Positions 1 to 8,299 of a DNA stretch of 64,000 nt are shown piece after piece. A model generated the notes under the pieces. That model ran no database searches and was not told where the DNA came from. It saw only the letters and a program-made list of their open reading frames with translations. The stretch's first letter is position 1. Each line of letters begins with the position of its first letter. The translations under genes were made by a program, and so were the position numbers. The stretch is from positions 111,326 to 175,325 of the forward strand of contig NZ_JAQMUB010000019.1 in NCBI RefSeq assembly GCF_028330965.1, written 5' to 3'. Origin of the DNA: Oscillatoria sp. CS-180 (GTDB lineage: Bacteria; Cyanobacteriota; Cyanobacteriia; Phormidesmidales; Phormidesmidaceae).

Positions 1-480
1 ACAGGGCTTTTCTCGTAGCCATTCTAAAGAAGATTTCCAATATCTCCTGAAATAGAAGGGCTGAGTAGGCACTATTGCGAGTGCCTTGATCGGATTGGGA
101 GCTACTCAACATTTACGTTGGGTAGTACGGTTTGCATTCTAATCTTTTCTGTCCCAGCAAAGATTAGAAAGGTTTTCAAGACCCAATGGCGAGCATTTTT
201 GTTCATCGTATTTGCGATCGCAATTCTTTGAGCCCAAGCCTATCTCCCAACAGGTCAATCAAGTTCTCTGGTTTCCACTTCAAAATATCTGAAGCATTTT
301 CAGAACATTTTGTTCCCAGCAGAATCGGCAAAAGATAACCCTCAGCAAAAAGCTGATAAACAATCAATGAGAGACAGACAAGCTAATACGGTTAATCTGT
401 CTCTTCAATCATCCTGAAAATTATCACAATCCAACCTGAAAATTATCACAATCGCGTAAAGTTCTTTCCCAAAATACATC
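1..480. other. Intergenic / gene-poor left edge
   Basis: No confident gene is visible. A frame open from the left edge ends at a stop at 53-55 and could be the tail of an upstream gene, but only 17 codons are visible. Another frame (28-231) has no good start and ends in a hydrophobic run, and I do not call it. The right end carries the 19-bp direct repeat at 413-453, described separately, and the likely promoter region of the gene at 481. Confidence 0.4.
413..453. repeat. 19-bp direct repeat, 22-bp period, upstream of the cassette
   Basis: CCTGAAAATTATCACAATC occurs twice without mismatch, at 413-431 and 435-453. The spacing from start to start is 22 bp, about two helical turns, so a protein bound at both copies would sit on the same face of the DNA. 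The second copy ends 27 bp before the ATG at 481. It could be an operator for the cassette or a chance or slippage duplication. No known binding site is recognised. Confidence 0.7.
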
Positions 481-717
481 ATGGAATACCCTAAACAGCC
501 TTTCAAACTCACTCAAAAAGCAAAAGCTGGTCGCAACAATATTCAAGTTGGTAGAGACTATACACGCTCTACCACGCTGAACCTCAGCGTCTGGGTTTCT
601 ATTCTGGTCGTCGTTGCACTTGGCTCATACGTTGCCATTGGAACAGACTGGACAAAGAAACTTTCTCCTGCTCAAAGTTCTGGCTTTATCGAAGGAGTTG
701 ATTCGTTTTCTCAATAA
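481..717 (+). CDS. Small single-pass membrane protein with IQVGRDY motif
   Basis: This is a 78-residue protein. A basic N-terminal part (1-32) is followed by one membrane segment at about 33-54 and a short polar tail. Basic residues before the membrane segment predict the N-terminus in the cytoplasm. Residues 21-27 read IQVGRDY and reappear as VQVGRDY in the collagen-like protein encoded next, again just before its membrane span, so the two proteins share an architecture. The core resembles the (I/V)Q(I/V)G core of RHIM amyloid motifs; that link is inference. It is the first gene of a same-strand series that ends with two large ATPases. The family is not recognised. The ATG start is the only reasonable one. 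Confidence 0.72.
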   Translation: MEYPKQPFKLTQKAKAGRNNIQVGRDYTRSTTLNLSVWVSILVVVALGSYVAIGTDWTKKLSPAQSSGFIEGVDSFSQ

Positions 718-885
718 CTAGATGTGTTGGGAAGGCAGGGATGAAGATGGCGATAAAAAGAGCCAGTAGTAGTGAGCTAAACCACAAAGCCTCCTGTTCG
801 TTTCGCTTACTCTGGTGTCATAAATTACATCCCTGCTGACTCCCGTGCCTACCCACTCACTATCTAACCCTCACCCATTTCACCT

Positions 886-2085
886 ATGTGTGCAGCGAGC
901 AACCCCCTGCGATCGCACCAACCTCCTACAGGAATACCCGATCATGCAGTGCCTGAAGTAACCGTGTTTTATCCCAACGGACGTATTTACTGGCAAGCAT
1001 CAGATTTATCGGAGAGCGCTGCTGAGACTGATCGATTGATAGCGCAAATTTTGGCAGAATCTCCAACAGCAATCAGTTCTGGACATAGCGAAAAAGGTTT
1101 ACTGAGCGATCCAAAACAGGCATCGACAACAACTTTAGGTCCCAATTCAACTAAGAATAGAACCGCTGGTAGAAAACGATCTCGTCGCCACTCAAGCAGA
1201 CAGCAGTCAGTGGAACAGACTAATTTGCTGATTGCACAATCTATCAATGGGCAAGTTGTCTACACTCAGGTCGCTGTAGCTAATCGCGATTTAGTTCAAG
1301 TCGGTAGGGACTATGTCAGATATATTCGACTTCAGGTTGACTCTGGCAATCTGCTCAATGCGTTTCTGAATACGCTCTTTATCATGCTGCTTCTGACGGG
1401 GGTTGGCGGAGGCATCTATTCAATTGCAGGAACTCCCGGTAAGCCTGGTCCCCAAGGGCCATCTGGTTCGCCTGGTCCACCCGGTCCACCCGGTCCACCC
1501 GGAGAGACAGGTCTGCGAGGCAATGCAGGCCCCCCAGGGCCATCCGGTCCCCCAGGAATTCCAGGGGAGAGAGGTCCTCAAGGACAACCCGGTGAACAAG
1601 GATTAGCTGGACTGTCAGAACTGGCTAGGGTACCCGGACCACCTGGTCCACCTGGTCCACCCGGACCACCCGGACCGCCTGGACCTTCCGGACCGCCTGG
1701 ACCTTCCGGAGACTCAGGGCCATCAGGGCCACCAGTAATTGTCAACCCACCTGCGTCACCAGGCAGGGCGTCTGGTGACTTTAGGGCGGGTGGTGAAGAA
1801 CCTGAATTGGACAGAGAAAATGAGGACTTCGATTGTTCAAAGCGCTGTAACAAGACTGTCTTCAGTGATCTTTGGGCAAATTTGACAGGTCAAGATGAGG
1901 AGGAAGAGGACGCATTTGAAGCCTTGTCTCACTGTCAAAAATTAGATGTCATCAGTAATGATGGAAAATCGGTTGCAGACTATATTGCTGGATCGGGCCA
2001 CAACGACTTCGCTCCAGACATCTTTATCTTGTGCCCTCGTCACCAAGAAGCGTTAAACGCCGCCCGGCAGATCGTAGGCGAATGA
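886..2085 (+). CDS. Membrane-anchored collagen-like protein
   Basis: This 399-residue protein has a cytoplasm-predicted N-terminal region (1-150) containing a basic stretch (about 91-106) and VQVGRDY at 137-143, then one membrane segment (about 157-180). A collagen-like region of Gly-X-Y triplets follows: 20 triplets at 182-241, an eight-residue break after G242, and 11 triplets at 251-283. GPP dominates, as needed for a triple helix. The C-terminal 100 residues are acidic and contain four cysteines (in DCSKRC, SHCQ and LCPR). Positive charges before the span place the collagen part outside the cytoplasm. Trimerisation is expected from the repeat but is not shown by the sequence. The motif-plus-span module is shared with the 78-aa protein upstream. 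The ATPase gene begins 95 bp downstream, so co-transcription is likely. Function is unknown; surface adhesion or signal transmission to the downstream STAND proteins are possibilities. Confidence 0.85.
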   Translation: MCAASNPLRSHQPPTGIPDHAVPEVTVFYPNGRIYWQASDLSESAAETDRLIAQILAESPTAISSGHSEKGLLSDPKQASTTTLGPNSTKNRTAGRKRSRRHSSRQQSVEQTNLLIAQSINGQVVYTQVAVANRDLVQVGRDYVRYIRLQVDSGNLLNAFLNTLFIMLLLTGVGGGIYSIAGTPGKPGPQGPSGSPGPPGPPGPPGETGLRGNAGPPGPSGPPGIPGERGPQGQPGEQGLAGLSELARVPGPPGPPGPPGPPGPPGPSGPPGPSGDSGPSGPPVIVNPPASPGRASGDFRAGGEEPELDRENEDFDCSKRCNKTVFSDLWANLTGQDEEEEDAFEALSHCQKLDVISNDGKSVADYIAGSGHNDFAPDIFILCPRHQEALNAARQIVGE

Positions 2086-2180
2086 CATACAGGGTTGGTA
2101 TTTAGCTATGAGGACCTTGTTTCAGTCCTCGTCAAAACAACCTGGATATTATGAAAGCGCGTCGTCAGGAAGTTTAAGCC

Positions 2181-3494
2181 GTGACAGATCTCAACTTTAG
2201 CCAGTTCTATAAAGCCTCGAATCCCAGCCGACCAATTCAGGATTCGCGCTACTACATCAATTTTTCAGAAGTGCGGGGAGGCGACATCGTTGAAGAACTG
2301 GCGCGGACGATCGCTGAGTTGTCGCCAGACGAACCGACCACCCAGCTTCTGACGGGGCACGTTGGCTCTGGAAAATCAACAGAGCTGTTTCGGCTGCGGG
2401 ATCAGTTAGAAGCGGCAGGCTACCATGTTGTCTACTTTGAATCAGACGTGGATTTAGAGTTGGCAGATGTAGAAGTGACTGACATTCTGCTGGTGATGGC
2501 TCGCCAGATCAGTGCCAGCCTGGAGAACATCGGCATCAGTTTACGTCCCAGCTATTTTCAGCAGCTTTTTCAAAGCATCTCCAATACGCTGCGGATGCCG
2601 ATGGAGGTAACAGACGTGAGCTTGTCGGTGGGCATTGCCAACATTACGGCTCAGTCGAAGGAAAGTACCGATCTGCGGAGTCAGCTGCATCAATACCTGG
2701 AGCCACGAACTAAAAATCTGCTGGACGCCATCAATCAAGAACTGCTGAATCCAGCGATCGCCCAGCTCCAGTCTCAAGGCAAAGCCGGTCTTGTCGCTAT
2801 CGTAGACAATCTAGATCGAGTCTTTCCTAATCTCAAACCTGGAAACCGGCCTCAGCCTCAGTATCTATTCATTGATCGCGCCGATCAGTTGAAGCGACTG
2901 GACTGTCATGTGATCTACACCATTCCGATATCACTGGCCTTTTCCGACGACTTCCAAATCTTGAAAGAACGTTTTGGATTTTCGCCATCAGTATTAACGA
3001 TGGTGCCCATTCGCACCATTAACGGACTGCTGAATGAGTCCAGCATGGACAAGCTACGGCAGATGGTGATGGCGCGGGCGTACCCGGACCTGCCAGAGAG
3101 CGATCGCTTAGACCGCATCACCAGTGTCTTCGACGATCCCAGCACTCTCAGTCGTCTGTGCATGATTAGCGGTGGACACATGCGGAGTGTCCTGCGCTAT
3201 GTCTACGGCTGCTTGCGAAAACAACGCCCTCCCATCTCCGGTCGAGTGCTGGAACAGGTAATCCGAGACGAACGCAACGATATGCTGGCGCTAATTGACG
3301 AAAAAGAGTGGCAGTTGCTGACGCGGGCGGCCAAAGACCGCACGTTTCAGGGAGACAATGACTACAATAGTTTGTTACGCAATCTTTTTCTCTATGAGTA
3401 CCGGGACGACCAGGGACGCTGGGTCGATGTGAATCCCGTACTCGCCGAAACTGAGGTCTATCGACAATGGCGGGCGAAACAGGACCAATTGTAG
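2181..3494 (+). CDS. P-loop ATPase (AAA/STAND-like), partner of the nSTAND protein
   Basis: This is a 437-residue soluble ATPase. Walker A is GHVGSGKST at 59-67 and Walker B is LVAIVDNLDRV at 204-214. The N-terminal FYKASNPSRP...VRGGDIVEEL segment is typical of a cyanobacterial P-loop NTPase family found next to large multidomain ATPases. The C-terminal part is helical and may be a winged-helix/lid region. The start is GTG at 2181. The stop lies inside the next gene, with 28 nt of overlap, which implies translational coupling and probably a complex. The exact role is not known; regulated ATP-driven switching or assembly is the safest description. Confidence 0.85.
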   Translation: MTDLNFSQFYKASNPSRPIQDSRYYINFSEVRGGDIVEELARTIAELSPDEPTTQLLTGHVGSGKSTELFRLRDQLEAAGYHVVYFESDVDLELADVEVTDILLVMARQISASLENIGISLRPSYFQQLFQSISNTLRMPMEVTDVSLSVGIANITAQSKESTDLRSQLHQYLEPRTKNLLDAINQELLNPAIAQLQSQGKAGLVAIVDNLDRVFPNLKPGNRPQPQYLFIDRADQLKRLDCHVIYTIPISLAFSDDFQILKERFGFSPSVLTMVPIRTINGLLNESSMDKLRQMVMARAYPDLPESDRLDRITSVFDDPSTLSRLCMISGGHMRSVLRYVYGCLRKQRPPISGRVLEQVIRDERNDMLALIDEKEWQLLTRAAKDRTFQGDNDYNSLLRNLFLYEYRDDQGRWVDVNPVLAETEVYRQWRAKQDQL

Positions 3495-6487
3495 GGCGAT
3501 CGCATTCGGCAGAGGAACTGCTCCACTTCAACCAGGACAGTTTGACCGAGCTGAAGAACGTGCTGCTATTGTCCGAAGGGGAGTTTTCGCTAACACTAGC
3601 CTCCTGTAATTACCATCACTTACGGACGCTAGTGAATCAGGCGCTGGAGCAGGAATACTCAGCTGAAGTGATGCACCTGCCACGCCAAATCATCAGCTTG
3701 CGGGAGACCATTCATCAACAGCTGGATGGCCGCACGCCATCCACCCTGCTAATCGTGGGGCTGGACTACCTTAAAGAATCAGAGCTGCGGTCAGTGCTGC
3801 AAGGCGCTAATTTGTCACGGGATGGGTTTCGCAAGCACTTTTCGTTTCCCATTGTGCTGTGGATGAATCGCCGGGTACAGCAAAAATTTGCCCGGTATGC
3901 CCCTGACTTTCGAAGCTTCTCTCCCGCTGCGATCGCCTTCACTCTGCCACCAGAAGAACTGCTCTATGCGCTGCATGCAGGTACTGATCAGATATTTTCC
4001 AACGTATTGGAACGGGGGGGTGATCGCGAACTCACCTCCACGTCTATTCGCCTCTATGCCAGTGACGCAGTCCGTAGCGAACTGGAATTTGCCGTTGAAG
4101 ATCTGCGGGCCAACGACATCGTCCCCGACCCTAGCTTGCAGGCAAGCCTGGATTTTCTGCGGGGACGCGAAGCCCATAGCCGTTTGGAAATGGACACTGC
4201 AAGAACTCATTATGAGGACAGCCTAAACTTTTGGCGGTCACAAATTGAACCCATAGAAACGGTCACGGTGGATCCCGACAGGCTAACAGTGGCAGACAAG
4301 CAGGCGGTGCTCTGGCTCCATTTGGGTCTTTGGTGGCGCAGTTACGCAGTGGTGCAGCGAGCGACCTATCCGTCATCTCTACGGCAGGCCCGTCGCTATT
4401 TCGAGAAATTGATTAAGTACTTTCGCGATCGCGACCAAACAGTTCACCTAGCGCGGTTCATCCATGCCCTAGCGGAGGTTTTACAAAAGCAGCGCGACTG
4501 GTCCGAGCTAGAGAAAGTGGCCAATAAGGGGATCAGCCTCCATCAGGAAACCCATGATCCAATACGGCTGGCTCGCGATCGGGGCTTTCTCGCCGAAGCT
4601 GCCCTAATTCGAGAAGACTGGCTCACGGCTCGCAGCGAAGCTCAACAGGCCCTCGATATTCTCGTCTCAGCAGAAGACACCTCAGCAGACACGTCAGAGG
4701 GCGTCGAGTTAGCCAATGCCCTCGAAATTGCTAAAAGTTTTCAACGGGGCTGGTATCGTTTCCTGCTAGGGGAAGCTCAGATACACTTGGGTAAACTAGA
4801 AGACGCTGTCCAATACTTAGAAGCCGCCCGCTGGGAAACCGACCCCGAAGTTGACCTGACCCTGCACCTGCGGGTCCTGAACCGACTCATTGACCACTAC
4901 TTTGATATGGGTCGCTATTGGGAAGCCTTCGACGTTAAACAAGAACGCCGACAGGTCGAGTACCGCTACAACCTGCGAGCCTTCGTTGGAGCTGGAGCTG
5001 TTCAGCCTCATCAGCGTACAAGCACCAAGCAGTTCGACGAGGCCACCCAAGCCGCCGTTGCCGCCGAAATTCGAGCCTCCGGACGCCTTCAAGACGTCGA
5101 AGAACTCGCCAAACGACTGGAAGGGAACCAGCACTCCATTATTGTTATTCACGGTCCCTCCGGGGTTGGCAAAAGCTCCATCCTCAGTGCCGGACTCCTG
5201 CCCCGTACCCGCACCCTCTATCCCAAAGGGCGCACCACCCACCCCATCCTCATCCAAACCTACGGCAACTGGCAGCAGATCATCGCCGAAGCCCTGACCT
5301 CACTCCCCCACTCTCTCACTCCTCCACTTCCCCACTCCTCCAACCCTCCGACCTCCCTCACCGAAGTCCTCTCCCTCCCTACGCATCCACCCATCCACCC
5401 ATCCACCCTCCTCGACCAGATCCGCCACGGTATTGACCAAAATCAATTCTTCATCCTCATCTTCGATCAGTTTGAAGAGTTTTTTTTCGACAAAGACGAC
5501 CTAGCAGAACGCCGAGTTTTCTATGACTTTCTTCAACAATGCCTCGACCAGCCGTTCATCAAAGTGGTGCTAGCCCTGCGGGAAGACTACCTGCATCACC
5601 TGGTTGAAGTCGAAAGGATCATCAATCTCACCAGCCCCGATTGGGATCTTCTCAGCCGCGACGTCCGCTATGCCCTTGCGAACTTCAAACCTGCCGCTGC
5701 AAAAGACGTTATCCGCCAACTCACCACCGCCGCTCAATATCCTTTGCCCAATGACCTGATCCAGCGCCTCGTCAGTGATCTCTCTGCCGAAACAGGCGAC
5801 GTGCGCCCCATTGAACTTCAGGTTGTCGGTGCTCAGCTCCAGCGAGCAGAAATCAACACTCTGGCCCAATACGAGAATCTCGGAGACTTTCCCAAGGAAA
5901 AACTGGTTCAGGATTACCTAACCTACGTCGTCCGCGACTGCGGTCCCTCCAATGAAAAACTGGCCTGGGTCGTCCTCTATTTGCTCACCGATGAGGATCG
6001 AGAACAGCGACTGTTTCGACCTTTGAAGACGCGAGAGGCGATCGAGTACGAGCTAACTCTACTGGAAATGCCTTTTGCGTACGAGCAGCTCAGTATGGTG
6101 CTGTCAATTCTGGTGGGGTCGGGCCTGCTGTTCCAGATTCCCCAAGAGCCGGAAGACCGCTATCAACTCGTGCATGACTATCTTGTGCGCTACGTGCGGG
6201 ACGTGCAAACACCGGGACTGATGGCAGAGCTGAGTGCCGCGAAGGAGCGAGAGCGAGAGGCGCTGGTCGCCAAGCAGAAGGCCGATGAGAAAGCCGCTCT
6301 GTTTTTCTCAGAAAAGAATGAGGCCCTAGCAGATCGGAATGAGGCCCTGGCAGAGAAGAGTCGTGCTCTAGAACAGCGGTTGACCTCACAGAAACGGGCC
6401 ACTGCTATCACAGGCATTGGCCTAGGCATCGTCACCCTCCTGGGACTCTTTACCTATTCCATCGCTCGCGCCAGAGAATTCCAATGA
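3467..6487 (+). CDS. Large nSTAND ATPase with degenerate N-terminal NTPase-like domain, helical repeats and C-terminal membrane tail
   Basis: This is a 1006-residue protein. Residues 1-200 look like an NTPase fold without a Walker A motif (LLLSEGEFSLTLASCN stands where the loop should be) but with a Walker B-like LLIVGLDYL at 94-102. Residues 200-505 are TPR-like helical repeats. The nSTAND domain has Walker A GPSGVGKSS at 563-571 and Walker B FFILIFDQFEE at 661-671, followed by a winged-helix region with RYQLVHDYLVRYVRD. A charged coiled coil (about 915-970) leads to a membrane segment at about 978-998 and the protein ends at once. In many cyanobacterial relatives the same coiled coil and membrane segment continue into WD40 or TPR sensor repeats, which are absent here. 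A proline-rich stretch (612-649) interrupts the nSTAND domain. STAND proteins are signal-triggered oligomerising switches, often in defence or regulated cell death; that role is inferred here. Confidence 0.85.
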   Translation: MAGETGPIVGRSHSAEELLHFNQDSLTELKNVLLLSEGEFSLTLASCNYHHLRTLVNQALEQEYSAEVMHLPRQIISLRETIHQQLDGRTPSTLLIVGLDYLKESELRSVLQGANLSRDGFRKHFSFPIVLWMNRRVQQKFARYAPDFRSFSPAAIAFTLPPEELLYALHAGTDQIFSNVLERGGDRELTSTSIRLYASDAVRSELEFAVEDLRANDIVPDPSLQASLDFLRGREAHSRLEMDTARTHYEDSLNFWRSQIEPIETVTVDPDRLTVADKQAVLWLHLGLWWRSYAVVQRATYPSSLRQARRYFEKLIKYFRDRDQTVHLARFIHALAEVLQKQRDWSELEKVANKGISLHQETHDPIRLARDRGFLAEAALIREDWLTARSEAQQALDILVSAEDTSADTSEGVELANALEIAKSFQRGWYRFLLGEAQIHLGKLEDAVQYLEAARWETDPEVDLTLHLRVLNRLIDHYFDMGRYWEAFDVKQERRQVEYRYNLRAFVGAGAVQPHQRTSTKQFDEATQAAVAAEIRASGRLQDVEELAKRLEGNQHSIIVIHGPSGVGKSSILSAGLLPRTRTLYPKGRTTHPILIQTYGNWQQIIAEALTSLPHSLTPPLPHSSNPPTSLTEVLSLPTHPPIHPSTLLDQIRHGIDQNQFFILIFDQFEEFFFDKDDLAERRVFYDFLQQCLDQPFIKVVLALREDYLHHLVEVERIINLTSPDWDLLSRDVRYALANFKPAAAKDVIRQLTTAAQYPLPNDLIQRLVSDLSAETGDVRPIELQVVGAQLQRAEINTLAQYENLGDFPKEKLVQDYLTYVVRDCGPSNEKLAWVVLYLLTDEDREQRLFRPLKTREAIEYELTLLEMPFAYEQLSMVLSILVGSGLLFQIPQEPEDRYQLVHDYLVRYVRDVQTPGLMAELSAAKEREREALVAKQKADEKAALFFSEKNEALADRNEALAEKSRALEQRLTSQKRATAITGIGLGIVTLLGLFTYSIARAREFQ

Positions 6488-6511
6488 CTACAGCCAAAAT
6501 AAGTGACGTTT

Positions 6512-6545
6512 AAGCGCTCAGCCCTGCGTTGCAAGCGCTTTTTGT
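6512..6545 (+). terminator. Intrinsic terminator after the STAND cassette
   Basis: AAGCGCT at 6512-6518 and its perfect complement AGCGCTT at 6534-6540 form a 7-bp stem, and the strand continues with further T residues (TTTGTT). It lies 25 bp after the stop codon of the nSTAND gene, in the right place to end a transcript that includes the cassette. Confidence 0.7.
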
Positions 6546-6705
6546 TAGGTAATCAGTTAGGAATGAATGAATTTTAAGTTCTCACTTTTGAGTTTTGAAT
6601 GATTGAGTCATCAGCGAATCCAAAGCTCAAAGTTGATACTTAAATAAGTTCCCGGTCCTTAGAGGCGATCGTGGTGATCGTGGGCGCAGTAGGGTGATTT
6701 GGGTA

Positions 6706-6924
6706 TTAAACAACGCTGGCTTCTAGCCACTCAAAAATTTGCTCTAGCTGGTGAGTGGTGACTAGCCCGTACTGCCAGAGCACAATGGGAAGCAGGTTAG
6801 GAGTCGATGCTGAACGACGCAACCCCAGCGCGATCGCCTCTGTGGAGAGGGAGAATTCCTGCTTCAGAAATTCGATTAGTTGAGTTTGTTGACTCATTCG
6901 TTGGGTTTCACCGTCGAACGTCAT
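6706..6924 (-). CDS. DUF2949-like small protein
   Basis: The 72-residue product carries the pattern LIEFLKQEFSLSTEAIALGLR, then LPIVLWQYGLV and LEQIFEWLE. I recognise this as a short cyanobacterial family (DUF2949) of unknown function, and the complete family length is covered. A second methionine at residue 10 (start at 6897) is an equally possible start because the homologous part begins after it. It has no membrane segment. It is oriented against the STAND cassette and stands alone. Confidence 0.75.
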   Translation of the reverse strand: MTFDGETQRMSQQTQLIEFLKQEFSLSTEAIALGLRRSASTPNLLPIVLWQYGLVTTHQLEQIFEWLEASVV

Positions 6925-7196
6925 CGTAACTATTTGCCATAGCTTAGCGGCGAATTCTAAAGATGAGCTGTGTACTTAGTGAGATGAAACAGAATCTCAG
7001 AAGCGTTATGGAGTGGGGATTGTGGGCCATGACGCACAGCGCATTTACAAATTCGCATTAGATTAGCCCAATTAAAATAGGGGTTAACAGGTTGGCGCCA
7101 AACAAAGAATAGTCTTCGCTTTTGGCTAATAGGTTCAACATTTGCGAAAGACCTTTGGGGTTCACTTGACACCAACTCAACCTACCGTTTTAGGAC

Positions 7197-7231
7197 GGTC
7201 ACCTAAAAGCTTTCTTTAGAAGAGGGTGACC
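7197..7231 (+). promoter_or_regulatory. Inverted repeat masking a ribosome binding site
   Basis: GGTCACC at 7197-7203 is the perfect inverse complement of GGTGACC at 7225-7231, which contains part of the AGAGGG ribosome binding site and abuts the ATG at 7232. A nested CTAAA/TTTAG pairing is possible in between. In RNA this would hide the ribosome binding site of the small ORF downstream. A DNA-binding operator is the alternative reading. Confidence 0.45.
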
Positions 7232-7351
7232 ATGAGAGTGCCCGCCCTCATCAGCAACTTTCTCGGCAGAAATGCTCAACTTCTAAACTCGGTCAATGAA
7301 GAGACTAGTACATTTCCTGAAGGAAATCTTAAACTCATTAGAGAAGCCTAA
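7232..7351 (+). CDS. Possible 39-aa small protein
   Basis: The ATG at 7232 has a good upstream purine tract (AAGAGGGTGACC) and the frame runs to TAA at 7349-7351. The product starts MRVPALISNFLGRNAQLL and is weakly amphipathic, without a clear membrane segment. Supporting points are the ribosome binding site, the inverted repeat over it and a weak AGCCT/AGGCT hairpin with a T-rich tail right after it. No homologue is recognised, so it may not be a gene. Confidence 0.3.
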   Translation: MRVPALISNFLGRNAQLLNSVNEETSTFPEGNLKLIREA

Positions 7352-7379
7352 ACTTGCCAGGAAAGGCTCTATTTTTCTT
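7345..7379 (+). terminator. Weak hairpin with T-rich tail
   Basis: AGCCT (7345-7349) can pair with AGGCT about 12 nt later, followed by CTATTTTTCTTT. The stem is short. It overlaps the stop codon of the possible small ORF and could terminate its transcript. Confidence 0.3.
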
Positions 7380-7430
7380 TAGCGAATGACGGTTGACTTC
7401 CACCGATAGCGCGCCCATCGCTTAAACCCA

Positions 7431-8291
7431 TCAGTCGGGCAAAACGTGAGGAGGAATATCGAGATCCTCATCGGCAATCTGCTTCAGGTTACGAACCCAA
7501 AGCTCGCTATACAACTCCTGCTGAGACAACTCAACCTTCGATTGAGCTGAGAGATACAACAAACCCCAGAAGACACCGACTCGCTCATGTTTTTCAGCCG
7601 CTTCCGGTGAATCTGCAATGTGATTGTCCTGCTCTGGCCGATACTTCGGCCACTCGCTTAAAAGCTCCTCGAAATTGAGCCAGCTCAGCTTCTCTTGCAG
7701 GGTGTCCCAATACTGGTCTAAAAAACTTTCAAGCGCATCGGCAATCTCAGACAGGTTTTCCTGGTGCGCTAGCTGGGTGATGGCGCGGACTGCATTGCGT
7801 TTGGGAATGGGACGAGCACGACGGACCCGCGATCGCGGTGGCTGATCCGAAATCACTGCCGCGATGGTTTCCAACTGCTCAATCAGCTCGTTCAGGGTCA
7901 CTTGACGGCGTTCAGGTGGCGGGGCGATCGCCCGTCGATGTAAGTGCTGTTCCAGATTGCGGGGCAGCGGCATTTCTGCCAACTCATCGGCATCCTCGAA
8001 TAGAGCCTCAGCTTCGAGCGCAGCTTGCTCCTCATCCATTTCTGCCCGTACCAGCGTGTCAGCCTTGAGCAACACCAGCATCGAAGCATACAAAAAAGCC
8101 TTGCCTGACTCGGACAAACTAGCCTCATAGGGTGAGCGTCCTGAACTGGGCAAAGCATCGGGTTCAGTTTTCAGAGTTTTCAGAAATCGATCAATCACGT
8201 CAATGACTTTGACATCCCAGGGGTCAATCTCACCCTGCTCAGCTAAATCAATCAGGAACGCGATCGCACTCTGCGCGAGAGATACCGTCAT
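7431..8291 (-). CDS. scpA: Segregation and condensation protein A (ScpA)
   Basis: This is a 286-residue kleisin-type protein that with ScpB and SMC forms the bacterial condensin, which compacts and segregates chromosomes. The conserved N-terminal region (AIAFLIDLAEQGEIDPWDVKVIDVIDRFL) matches the SMC-binding helices of ScpA, a helical, acidic middle follows (EAALEAEALFEDADELAEM), and the C-terminal winged-helix part contains FWGLLYLSAQSKVELSQQELYSELWVR. Length is normal for cyanobacteria. No scpB is nearby. The start is only 8 bp downstream of the stop of the LapA-like gene on the same strand, so the two are probably co-transcribed. Confidence 0.92.
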   Translation of the reverse strand: MTVSLAQSAIAFLIDLAEQGEIDPWDVKVIDVIDRFLKTLKTEPDALPSSGRSPYEASLSESGKAFLYASMLVLLKADTLVRAEMDEEQAALEAEALFEDADELAEMPLPRNLEQHLHRRAIAPPPERRQVTLNELIEQLETIAAVISDQPPRSRVRRARPIPKRNAVRAITQLAHQENLSEIADALESFLDQYWDTLQEKLSWLNFEELLSEWPKYRPEQDNHIADSPEAAEKHERVGVFWGLLYLSAQSKVELSQQELYSELWVRNLKQIADEDLDIPPHVLPD

Positions 8292-8299
8292 TCAATCCT

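Noticed and set aside
28..231. Open frame ending in a hydrophobic run near the left edge
   Set aside because: No start codon in frame, no ribosome binding site and no family resemblance; continuation after the stop looks equally open, so a pseudogene cannot be argued.
1578..1853. Antisense ORF rich in GGPGGPG
   Set aside because: It is the complement of the collagen Gly-X-Y repeats and exists only because of that repeat.
6957..7175. 72-aa minus-strand ORF
   Set aside because: Composition is irregular, no family was recognised and there is no convincing ribosome binding site.
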